The notes under the pieces were generated by a model that did not search any database, was not told the DNA's origin, and worked only from the letters and a program-made list of their open reading frames with translations. DNA of 64,000 nucleotides from assembly GCF_963678635.1 (NCBI RefSeq), contig NC_087066.1:24937881-25001880 (forward strand). The letters run 5' to 3'. Of this stretch, positions 10,501 through 18,656 are shown in pieces (position 1 is the first letter of the stretch; each line of letters begins with the position of its first letter). Origin of the DNA: Symsagittifera roscoffensis. Lineage: Eukaryota > Xenacoelomorpha > Acoela > Convolutidae. A program made the translations under genes and the position numbers.

Positions 10501-10603
10501 TAGAGAGTCTTCACGACTTAGAAATCAACCACGTAAAAATTATAAATTATTCATCCCACAATCTAAAATATTAAAGAAAGTTGAATTTCAAAAACAACTT
10601 TAA
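7523..10603 (+). CDS. pol: Pol part 2: RT C-terminal half, RNase H and integrase
   Basis: The frame holds 1026 aa. RT motif C is YLDD at residues 17-20, followed by the thumb/connection region. RNase H starts at about residue 163 (CDASNFGIGAAL) and includes the TDHKP and LPDTLS motifs. Integrase has a zinc-binding region (H529, H536, C563/C566/C569) and catalytic residues D601, D661 and E697, a D,D-35-E arrangement. A GPY motif lies at 874-876. The tail of about 90 residues is Lys/Asn/Gln-rich with no recognised domain. The shown ATG is an internal Met of RT; upstream frame from about 7467 belongs to the same protein. All catalytic residues listed are present, so loss of function would come from the upstream frameshift only. 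Confidence 0.9.
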   Translation: MSKIFRPLIHKKIAITYLDDVFMQSQTKEEMFNVLEQYHQILQNENLKAAPDKSHFFLTRVKFLGHNIERKTITPLKSRIDAIQKLQPPTNKKKIQEFLGMLNFLSKYVYKMQLYLRPFYNILRQQNNFEWNTEHQARFEEIKKLLTEQISNTIPDSNQPFSAMCDASNFGIGAALLQSHNGTNKMNLISVNSRLFTQAELRLSTLMRECTAIIYTLTEYEFLILGSKHPTVLFTDHKPIIFLFTQKSNPNHRVYRFQLILMKFPNLHIVWTAGKNLALPDTLSRNTPPELLTRKTTVEIPKNIKFYLAKNETSPRLECKYAVKTDVEQSQINNLQHFPLYLDCQNNHYEVDLLGTSTFKPIPYSQWIKNNTEQKRVKQHSHKKDLFPLIEKENLTDKINLSGPQTNDSKYTINQIFDLHDPLDTIPLSKLEIENIFLPPTKTITISTLKQYQNLDPVIRQLKSWHKYKTKPVKADTTILGNKTLLRYFRKFNNTTINENTDLLEYKVNESTVPCLPLSMILIAFNISHTQNIKGHSGSEKTYSNFIQNFYFPNAPIWIKVLCNDCIVCQLNKPYPNQKQIAQKQDFKGQSLYFNHRISFDTKGPISPSSEGNSYIMVIVDAFTHYVALNPVPHCNAYYAYTTLYEHWIAKFGLPEILVTDNGTEFINNEIITLCHLYNIKHKPRTSHAPWTNGLVEGMNRSLQEYLRCIINGNDTRYTEWSADVKLFPLAYNSQITTTLGMSPYEMVFSQKPRKPIMFTANSHKNAQGYCQPNKDSICYNLPLHTHDEDHFHHPQILKLASGTHTEWILNRDKKHNEIYHKVTKKLLQRQNINEQINSRFTPASDLKIGTFVLIPNFNTQKGISKKLQPLRKGPYQIIAKPTDVTYKITDSDKKEIVQHRNNLLPYYPKEYALRELTQLYSFTGLQVIQNDPHTENTTKEQKDFHLENQITKSTTTKNNTKNLDQNTSQKERKNRKMTEQIIPQEQIDKSEYRESSRLRNQPRKNYKLFIPQSKILKKVEFQKQL

Positions 10604-11196
10604 TTCTACATTTAATAATCTTTGCACCTCTGAAACATTTTACACTTTCATTTTTCAAAATAACATGCTGACAAACACGCAGCGATTCTAGTTCAAAATT
10701 AGCCAATAGGATTCATCCAATCCGTCACCTTCTATAACTCTAACACAAACCAACTAGACGAAAAATATTAAACTCCAGGCATATCTATAACTATAACTTT
10801 ACGACCTCCAGGTCAAAAATAAGCAAACCACTCCAACTTGACAACTAAAATAAATATCACCATAATATCATAACCCTCCCTTATCTAATAAACCAAAGAT
10901 CAACAATATTTCCCCAACTCAGACCTCAAATATCCCCCAAAAAAACATGTTAAATTAGCCTAAAGTAAAAGAACGACCATTTTAATTAGCCTAAAGTATA
11001 AAAATCTCAAAAATACCCCAGATCATTTGACAAATGAAAAAAAAGACAAAGAAGACCTCCCGATCACCATAAAAATTGCCCCCAACAATTTTTCACAAAA
11101 CTCAACCCACTTGTCAAAAAACCAATAAATAATCCGACCACACTTGAAAATTGCCCCAAACAACAAAAAATATTCGATCAAGAAGTCATTTCGTAA
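10604..11196 (+). other. Non-coding spacer between pol and the small membrane ORFs
   Basis: About 590 nt without a credible ORF, kept in copy 2 (49987-50580). It contains a perfect hairpin GACCT-CC-AGGTC at 10803-10814. It also has two copies of AATTAGCCTAAAGTA near 10954 and 10986, and two copies of AAAATTGCCCC near 11070 and 11149. It could hold splice acceptors for downstream mRNAs or a post-transcriptional RNA element; neither can be shown here. Confidence 0.4.
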
Positions 11197-11412
11197 ATGC
11201 TCTTCTCTCAATCAGTCACTATAATTATCACAAACCTCAAACAATTTTTTACGATACTTAAAACTTTTATAATATTTCTTTTTGATATCTTTGAATTTTT
11301 TGTAATAATCTTAATCATTTTTTGCATTATTTTTTTAATTTTCTATTCTATATTTGAACTATTCCTCCAACTTTCAAAAGCCCTTGATTATATCCACAGG
11401 TACGATTCATAA
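11197..11412 (+). CDS. Small hydrophobic protein 1 (71 aa)
   Basis: The central two thirds are almost entirely Ile, Leu and Phe and would form one long or two short transmembrane helices, with a polar C-terminus. I recognise no family. The copy 2 version (50581-50811) is five residues longer because its frame reads through the position of the copy 1 TAA, and its stop overlaps the next ATG as ATGA. Viroporin-like or envelope-helper roles are possible but only by analogy of size and hydrophobicity. Confidence 0.5.
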   Translation: MLFSQSVTIIITNLKQFFTILKTFIIFLFDIFEFFVIILIIFCIIFLIFYSIFELFLQLSKALDYIHRYDS

Positions 11413-11423
11413 AACTTGTCTAA

Positions 11424-11612
11424 ATGATACGAACCATTTTCAGTAGAACTGATATTTTTTTACTATTTGTAATTTTCATAATATTTCTATCATCCCTCAT
11501 TTTGACCATATGCAAATGTATAAAGAAAGCAATCATCACATTCGCTCTAGCAACAATCCTCTTAATTCTTTTTTTAGAAGAATACTATAATAAACATAAA
11601 CTTTTTCACTAA
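11424..11612 (+). CDS. Small hydrophobic protein 2 (62 aa)
   Basis: The ORF has two hydrophobic stretches (about residues 10-30 and 36-50) separated by a short Cys/Lys segment (CKCIKK), which suggests a two-pass membrane hairpin. It is 62 aa in both copies (50808-50996 in copy 2), with only about two amino-acid differences, so it is among the best conserved small frames of the element. It directly precedes the long frame that lacks an ATG. No family recognised. Confidence 0.55.
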   Translation: MIRTIFSRTDIFLLFVIFIIFLSSLILTICKCIKKAIITFALATILLILFLEEYYNKHKLFH

Positions 11613-11620
11613 AAGAATAG

Positions 11621-12754
11621 ACCAAAAAGCTATCAAAAATTGCTACCCAACAGTCACAAAGTCAGTCTTCACCGACATCATCCCAAGATAACCCAACAAC
11701 ACCTTCAACTACCCAAAATCCTCAAACATCTACACGAATTTCCTTTCAAGATAACCCATATACTTTTGAAGAACGACACGCACGCTTATCTGAACCACTA
11801 GAACCCGTTCAACGGCAAGCACCTTTAAGTGAACCAACATATAACTTATACCCAACACTACCACCAGAACTAAGTAGAATACGACATCCTAGCCAAAACC
11901 AAAACACAACCGAAATAAATAGACAAATTATACATCCTCGACGAAATAGAAATTTTCAAACTCCCCGAGTTCATTTTGAAATACCTCAATCCCCATCACA
12001 AAGCACTCCAGAAAACCCCACTGGTATCTTACCAGAAACCCCTACACTTCTTTCACAACGTAGCACCTCAAGCCTACCCTCAGATTACTTACTTTCAACA
12101 CCAACATCTGAACAAATACGTGAAAATCCCTTTAATCCCCCAAACCAAACATCACGACTACCATATTGGACAACACATTCATTTACACAAGGTGAACTAA
12201 ATTTAGTCAATGATCCAATAGATATTTCTACGGATACAACAACATCCTCATCACTACCAGAAACATTATCACTACCATCAACACCATCAATAAGCCAGAT
12301 TTCACCACCACCTTTTAACTTAAATTTCCCAAATAACCTCGACGCTAGATATCGAGAACAATCATCAACAAATATTCCTTTAAGACTGGACTGGAATACA
12401 TTCACAGCACCTCCACCATTATTTGGACAACACCTAGAAAGTAACCGACTCCACAATTGGGCACTAAATAGACTACAATATAGACAAGACATTCACGAAG
12501 ACATTCGTGCTCATAACATCCAAATACTCCAACAGAATAGTCTACAATTAAAATTTGAAATCACGGTTAAATTAAACAACATTACTCAACATCCCTACCC
12601 ATTAAATCCACCAAATATAACAGCTCAATCCCTACCACCACCATTTATAACAACTGAAGTAATATACAAATACGACAGATATACCAAAAAGACAATTGGT
12701 TACATCACATTTTATAACCCATTCTCAGGATTGTCATACACATGTATATTCTAA
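11621..12754 (+). CDS. Pro/Ser/Thr-rich frame of 377 codons with no ATG
   Basis: The frame is open from after a TAG at 11618-11620 to TAA at 12752-12754 and contains no Met codon at all. The copy 2 counterpart (50962-52134) is also fully open and also lacks ATG. The only indel between the copies is a 3-nt in-frame change, strong evidence for coding. The N-terminal 230 codons are low-complexity, rich in Pro, Ser, Thr and Gln. The last 150 look more globular, with Trp/Tyr-containing segments such as WALNRLQYRQDIHEDI and a final beta-like stretch. The end overlaps the env ATG by 13 nt. Translation must start by splicing to an upstream AUG exon, a non-AUG codon, or recoding. Function unknown. Confidence 0.65.
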   Translation, partial: TKKLSKIATQQSQSQSSPTSSQDNPTTPSTTQNPQTSTRISFQDNPYTFEERHARLSEPLEPVQRQAPLSEPTYNLYPTLPPELSRIRHPSQNQNTTEINRQIIHPRRNRNFQTPRVHFEIPQSPSQSTPENPTGILPETPTLLSQRSTSSLPSDYLLSTPTSEQIRENPFNPPNQTSRLPYWTTHSFTQGELNLVNDPIDISTDTTTSSSLPETLSLPSTPSISQISPPPFNLNFPNNLDARYREQSSTNIPLRLDWNTFTAPPPLFGQHLESNRLHNWALNRLQYRQDIHEDIRAHNIQILQQNSLQLKFEITVKLNNITQHPYPLNPPNITAQSLPPPFITTEVIYKYDRYTKKTIGYITFYNPFSGLSYTCIF

Positions 12755-15346
12755 AAATTTTAATTTTTCTCCAACTCTTTTTTCTAATAACCTCAAATCA
12801 AAACATAAACCCTTCCCCCCGCACAGGACCACGAGATTTATTAGTAACACATTACGATTGTGAAGAAAACGAACAAAAAACACTACACAAATATGCAATA
12901 AATCAAGTATCACAATGCGAAACAGAACCACAAGCCATAGAAACAACAAATGTAATAGCGACACTCTATTCAAAAGCCCGAGCAACTACAGTTATAGGAT
13001 ATAAATTCACAGCAACATTTTCTGAAAAGAAAGTACATTGTTCACAAGTCTCAAACGGAAATAAAAACCGACTTGACCATGAATCATTCTACCAGAGTAA
13101 TATAGAACGACTTTTACATCTCAATCCCGAAGATTGTAAAAACGAGTTACTCCGACTAAACATCACAAAAACTAAAAACACAAATAGAAAGTCAGTATAT
13201 TTCCAAGTTTTTTCAGATTCTGTACATCAAGCAGAACTTGAAAGATATCAAGGACATATAAAATTAGATGAAAAGTACCCATATAACGGCGCACACGGAC
13301 GATTAACCTATGACATGCACGATAAACACTGGATACCACACATTGGTATAAATAACCCATCAAACTGCAAAGCAGACACAAAAAATAAAGGATACCAAGA
13401 AATAATGTTTTTCGATTGGAAAATACAACTCGAAAAAATTCAACTCACACGAGATTTATCAGACAACACAATGATCTATCAAGGAATTAGATTACCTTGT
13501 AAAAACGACCAAGGCTATTGTGACCCTACAACAAGAACACAAGCAACAATTGTTTGGTTCCCCGAAGACACATGTACAACATTTCAAGTAGCAAAAATAC
13601 ACGCTCGTATGATAAAATTTCACGAAAAATATTTTATACAATCAATACCATATGAACAAGTAAATCCATTACGAAAAATAAATTCTAATTTTAGAAACAT
13701 TCATAATATAGAAAATAAATTAACACGTTTTCAAATATATCAAGAAACAGAACTTGCATGTAAATACAGAAACCCACTTCACAAAACACAATACTCCGAA
13801 ATACTAGTTGAATACGAAAAAGGATTCGACATGACCACTGGAAAAACAAAAGTCGACCCATACGCCACAAGTCATCCTCCAAATGAAGGAACATCATACA
13901 TACCAGTTCATTTTCAAAAAAATACAGGTCAACCTGGTGGACATTTAAAGCCCCAAGACGATCAAAGTACACGTTTACAAGAACTATCACTAATGAATAG
14001 TACATATTTCGGTAAAATCCACTATGATATTCACTTAGATATGAAACTAGACCACACGATTAGCCGAATTTTTCAAGAAATGTCACTCTCTGAATTAGAA
14101 ACACTACACCAACTATGCGAATTAGAAAGAACACAAATATTACAATCACTTGCACTAGCAGTATTAAAAATACCCTACGCAGGATATTTACTATCAGGAA
14201 ATAGATCAAAATTTTTAGACTATGAAGGAAACATTTTATGGTTTTATACTTGTACCAAAAAAGTATCACCACTATACGTTTTTGAAGACAAACGATGCTA
14301 TAAAAGAATCCCTATCTTTTATAAGAACAAAGTACATTTCGTTGACACACTTTCAAGAAGAACCTATTTCTGGGATACCGCAGTCCCATGTGGATCAGAA
14401 AATAGCCACAATGTAGTACAACTAAACCCTGATGAAGATAAATATTACCTTCTCACCCCATACCCCACATTAATGCAATCACTCAAAAAATTTTCACCAG
14501 AAAGCATTCGCGCTATCGCTCGAAACCCAAATATAGACTTACAATCAATAGGAATATACTCAAAATCAGATATTCAACATCACATTAGAACACAACAATT
14601 CCAAGAATTATTAACACAAATGGACACAATACAAAGACAATCAATTGACCAAAACTTACGCAAACTTGTCGAAACCGCAGGATTTGCAGACATCTATACG
14701 CAAGACTATAGCGGATATTTTAAAGACATTAAAGATTATATATATCTAAACGGTGAAAAATACCGTCCCCAAGATATATCACCTATCAATATTTTTAGCT
14801 TTGTTACACTCAAGAATGAAATTCTTGATTTTCTAGGATGGCCCTACTACATCTTAGAAAAACTGACTATTTTATACGCAATGTTTAACTTTATTGGATT
14901 TCTTTTTTCACTCTTAAAAGGAATCTATAACACATGTGCTATACAGACAAGCAAGTGTAGCACGCATACTATTTGCAGGATTTTTTGGAATTTTTTCTAC
15001 ATCAATAAACAAAATTCTTTTAGATGCACAAATAAAAGAATACAACACAAAAATAGCAACAAGACAGAACACATACGACGAAGAACATAACAATGTAGAC
15101 ACAACGCCAACAGCACCACAGTTACCACCCCTACCACATAACCATCCATTATCCCTAGTCCCACGTAGTTTTCGAAACTTGGCAATAACACATAATCCAA
15201 ATTTTAGACCAACCATATCACAAAGTCCCATCCAACATATAATCACACGCCACTCACAAGATGAAAATACTTATGAACAAATTATAGAACAACCCCATAC
15301 CACCGCTTTTCAGTCTCAAAATAATAATTTTTTTAGCCCACGATGA
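12742..15346 (+). pseudogene. env: Envelope-like glycoprotein, frameshifted near its C-terminus
   Basis: The protein begins with a hydrophobic signal sequence (about residues 1-18, rich in Leu, Ile and Phe). A large Cys-containing ectodomain with several N-glycosylation sequons follows. A central segment containing CYKRIPIFY and FVDTLSRRTYFWD resembles, from memory of general pattern, glycoproteins of chuvirus-like negative-strand viruses; this is unverified. A hydrophobic stretch lies at about residues 700-740 and a second one just after, then a Pro-rich tail of about 100 residues. In copy 1 about 14 nt are missing near 14945 relative to copy 2, so the second hydrophobic stretch and tail are in another frame (14936-15346). 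In copy 2 the tail is in frame. The stop overlaps the next ORF as ATGA. Confidence 0.75.
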
Positions 15347-16926
15347 GCCGACAACTTGGATCCCTACACCGTTCAAATTCCCACCCAACCAACCTCACTA
15401 CTCCACTTACAATAATACCACTTTTTGCTTTCCCGCCACCCGATTTCCCAACCAGTAATGTAACATCAGGCATGAATTCCGATACTAATTCACACATCTC
15501 AGTTTTATATTGCACATCACAACTCAATAACCCGAATATTGAAACCCCCGATGAATTTGCCGACTCTGAACCATCTCCATCCAATAATTTTCACACCAAC
15601 CCCTCAATTTTTTCCCACCCCCCTTTTCAACCAATGCTACCAAATAACCCCGTCCCCACCAATTCTACACCCTCTTATGCTTCCCAAGTCACTCCAACCT
15701 ATTCTTCACATCATTCAGACCGATCATCCAATTCTCCAGATACCCCCCAAATCTCCCCAGAACTAGATAATTTTATTACATTACAACAACAACCCTACCA
15801 CCTTGATACCCCCACCATAAACCAAATTTCATCCACAATAGATTCATCCAACCCTCCTACCCCTACACCCTATTCAATTTATACCGAATCATTAGCACCA
15901 TCATCCACATCTACTGAATCTTCACTCAGCACTAATAGAGCTTACCGCACTTTTAAAAGAAAGTTCCCCAACCATCCTTTCCCAGCAAAACCAGGAACAG
16001 CCCGTGAATATATAAATCACCCAAATCACACTAATACAAAAGAATTTTTAGCTATCACCTTACCCTCATTTCCACAATACACCTTAAACACCCCTCACGA
16101 CACTAACGAGACACGTAACTTTGTAGACGAACACGTTTTAATGCCTACCCTTCCTTGGACCTCATATTATCATTTCACTAATCCCCTTTGCTTACCTTTA
16201 TCTAACACTCACATCGATATAGAACGAAATAAGGACATGCTATATCGACTCACTACACCACTAACACCTAGACAATTTACTTACATCGGATATAAAAAAT
16301 CACTAAAAACATACACTGCACCCCGAGCTAACGAATATACGCTAGAATATTACGATCATAACATCATCAGAACTAACCAAGATCAATTCTTAGACGACGA
16401 TCGCTTCGCTAACCCACAAATCACAGAAAAATTTTTCATTAAAACACCATATGTATTTACACTCAATATCTTTGACCGCAAATTTGACCACATCATTTCA
16501 GAAGCACTAACAGACACACAAGCTTACGAAAGTTTTAAAGAACGCTTCCAAATATTTTCACTAACCTTTCATTTCCTTGCACCACATGAAAGAGATTTGC
16601 ACTGCTCACACGATATTATGTTGCGCACTAAACAAACTCACACATATACATATTATCGTTTTATCCAAAATCACTTCGACCTACACACCCCCTCCAGACA
16701 ACCACACCACCGTTTTCAATTCATCAATTCCAAATACACCTCACCATTCTTTCTTAACTTCACATATTGCATTAAAGATACTAACCTTCATGGTATTCTT
16801 CGAAATTATGATCCCATAACCCAAATGTATTTTTTTGTCCCATTACCAAGACCTTCAACGCAGAAGAATCCCGACCCTTTCTCCTCCCACACGAATTTGT
16901 TCAACCTACAGAAATCCCAATTTTAG
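15343..16926 (+). CDS. ORF X, 527-aa protein of unknown function after env
   Basis: The ATG overlaps the env stop as ATGA in both copies. Residues 1-205 are Pro/Ser/Thr/Asn-rich and probably unstructured. From about residue 205 (starting NRAYRTFKRKFPNHPF) the sequence looks globular, with many aromatic residues and few low-complexity runs. No signal peptide or membrane segment is evident and I recognise no family. Near the end, a T TTT TTT heptamer at 16830-16836 in the zero frame precedes a 104-codon -1 extension. In copy 2 the ORF is broken by a TAA at 55454-55456 and a lost base near 55684 but is otherwise collinear (54719-56301). Confidence 0.7.
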   Translation: MSRQLGSLHRSNSHPTNLTTPLTIIPLFAFPPPDFPTSNVTSGMNSDTNSHISVLYCTSQLNNPNIETPDEFADSEPSPSNNFHTNPSIFSHPPFQPMLPNNPVPTNSTPSYASQVTPTYSSHHSDRSSNSPDTPQISPELDNFITLQQQPYHLDTPTINQISSTIDSSNPPTPTPYSIYTESLAPSSTSTESSLSTNRAYRTFKRKFPNHPFPAKPGTAREYINHPNHTNTKEFLAITLPSFPQYTLNTPHDTNETRNFVDEHVLMPTLPWTSYYHFTNPLCLPLSNTHIDIERNKDMLYRLTTPLTPRQFTYIGYKKSLKTYTAPRANEYTLEYYDHNIIRTNQDQFLDDDRFANPQITEKFFIKTPYVFTLNIFDRKFDHIISEALTDTQAYESFKERFQIFSLTFHFLAPHERDLHCSHDIMLRTKQTHTYTYYRFIQNHFDLHTPSRQPHHRFQFINSKYTSPFFLNFTYCIKDTNLHGILRNYDPITQMYFFVPLPRPSTQKNPDPFSSHTNLFNLQKSQF

Positions 16927-17150
16927 AATTCATCCACAACACTAAATTCAATCACAAATTATATAATCTAATCCAAAACACACCTTATGAGTTTGCAGTT
17001 GGCACTGAAGAACTAACCACCATTAAAGCACTTCAATTGCTTTGGCCACTGCTTCAAACTAAAAATATCATCCGCATCCTAGCTAAATTACTAACAACTT
17101 CAGATCTCATCCACGACATCTTCCCCCACGGTTTCTTCCCCGACGACTAA
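16830..17150 (+). CDS. Candidate -1 frameshift extension of ORF X
   Basis: The zero-frame codons at 16828-16836 are TAT TTT TTT, so T TTT TTT fits the X XXY YYZ slippery pattern. The -1 frame is open from here to TAA 17148-17150 and has a protein-like composition (Leu-rich helix-like segment, few repeats), whereas the zero frame stops after 30 more codons. The heptamer and the surrounding 321 nt are all but identical in copy 2 (heptamer at 56205-56211). Slippage would give a protein of about 600 aa. A shared ancestral one-base loss is the alternative. Confidence 0.5.
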   Translation, partial: FFCPITKTFNAEESRPFLLPHEFVQPTEIPILEFIHNTKFNHKLYNLIQNTPYEFAVGTEELTTIKALQLLWPLLQTKNIIRILAKLLTTSDLIHDIFPHGFFPDD

Positions 17151-17153
17151 CAG

Positions 17154-17238
17154 GTAAGTATGAACTATACATAGTATTAACTAGTTATTAAAATTAGAAA
17201 CTAACCATTCTTTATTCATGTCTTCTTTAGAATTTTAG
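17154..17238 (+). other. Short spliceosomal-type intron after the ORF X extension stop
   Basis: CAG|GTAAGT, a perfect donor, begins three bases after the TAA at 17148-17150. A CTAAC branch-like motif and a pyrimidine-rich TTTTAG acceptor follow about 85 nt later (an alternative AG is at 17230). Copy 2 keeps the donor (56528) and the acceptor TTTTAG (intron 56528-56611), but not the alternative AG. The position suggests splicing in a 3' untranslated region or a donor used for another mRNA. Confidence 0.55.
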
Positions 17239-18656
17239 CCTTCATCCAACGATCATCTGAAAAATTCACAAAAGAAAATGAAAATTAAAAACTTCTTCAA
17301 ACTGTTTAAAACTCTATTAATTTTTTGCACCAAATAATTAAATAAAAATAATACCAATGCAATAATTTAATTTATAAATTTTTTCCCAAATGCAGTAAAT
17401 CTAATAATGATGAAAATTTGTAACTTAATTTTCCCCAACAACTAGCAGTAAAATTGAAATTCTATGTAGTAAATTAATAAGAAACGAATGCAGTACTAAC
17501 CTTTTGATATTTTCATTCACTCGCACAAGAATTCTATCCAAATTCGCACAGCTCGCCCACGAAGAATTGTTTAAATAATGAATTTCAGTTTCAAGCTTTC
17601 ACACTCAACAACTCTAACACACGATAACAAGTTTCAAACTTTCCTTTAACCCGGTTGGAAAGGAATTATATACTAAACAAAACTAACCAATGCAGCTTAC
17701 TAAACACCACAACACATAGCATAACAGCATGACTAAGAAAAGGAAACCAACGGTACCCAAACCGCATTAACCCAGTTTAAAACTGGATAATTTGATTTTT
17801 GAAAAAAGGACACAACCAACAAAACATAAGAAAAACCACAACAAACCCAACATAAAACGTTGTCACATAACAGGACCTCTCACAAAAACCGCATGCAATC
17901 ATACTCCCACTCCTGGCCTAACCCACCAGAAGAGGACGTCCTGAGCATGCTCTATAGCCGGCCTAACCCACCGCGCTACATCCACGCTTTGTGACACACA
18001 CTCCTATTTTTAATAAGAGCTACTCAAGGGTGAGTAACTCTTCAAAATAACTGAACTAAAACAAAAAGCTTTTGTGAAAACAACTAACCAAAATCATAAT
18101 TAAAAAACATTAAACTAATAAAAGTTTTATAAAATGTAAATTATATTATGCAATATATAGATCAGCATAAAACACCAAAGACGAACATCCAAAGACAAAA
18201 TGAACCCACTACACTCGAAAAAGATTGGCCAACCACAATCAATATGCCGCCCACAATCACAACTCAAAGGATTTAGAGTACGACTTGACTTCGCAGAAAA
18301 GGACTTCATTGAACTAGACCAATGACCACCTCGATGCTCAAGTATACGTACAGATCCGAGTAACCAGGCATCCCCTCCACGCACAATCTCCACGCCATTC
18401 CCAGACAAGATCAAAACACAAAGAAGTTCTCATCAATGAAACAGAAAAACCTGACATAGCCAACCATTCTGAAATCAGATTTGAGTTTGTTGCGAAAACC
18501 CAGTCGTTGTCATGAGATGACACAACGATCGAACCTGGAACTTCTCTAACAAGAGAACCCAGAAGAAATATGATGTTCGCCAAACACCAACGTCCATCAT
18601 CCATCCTTTGAATTACAGAAAGACTATTCTAAAAAACTCTGCAAAACCCGGATGGG
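17239..18656 (+). other. Long 3' non-coding region of copy 1
   Basis: About 1.4 kb with no plus-strand ORF of note. It has a perfect 15-nt palindrome with arms CCAGTTT and AAACTGG at 17772-17786. A GC-rich patch at 17915-17972 has GGCCTAACCCACC repeated at both ends; on the minus strand this patch starts like a tRNA A-box. The region ends ..CGGATGGG before the LTR, a poor polypurine tract. Relative to copy 2 about 85 bp is missing near 17790 between short AATTT repeats. Confidence 0.5.
18127..18604 (-). pseudogene. Antisense reading frame next to the 3' LTR (broken in copy 1)
   Basis: On the minus strand, two overlapping frames (18338-18604 and 18127-18414) correspond to one continuous 158-aa frame in copy 2 (57586-58062). 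The predicted protein has a normal-looking composition (MDDGRWYLANIIFLLGS start, a CDCGRHID segment, hydrophobic end), unlike the A-rich plus-strand products. Its ATG lies about 50 bases inside the 3' LTR, so antisense transcription from that LTR would enter it directly. Several amino-acid changes separate the copies, so selection is not clear. No family recognised. Confidence 0.35.

Noticed and set aside
18640-18656. Polypurine tract before the 3' LTR
   Set aside because: Only a short mixed CGGATGGG precedes the LTR; it may serve as the plus-strand primer site but does not qualify as a clear polypurine tract.
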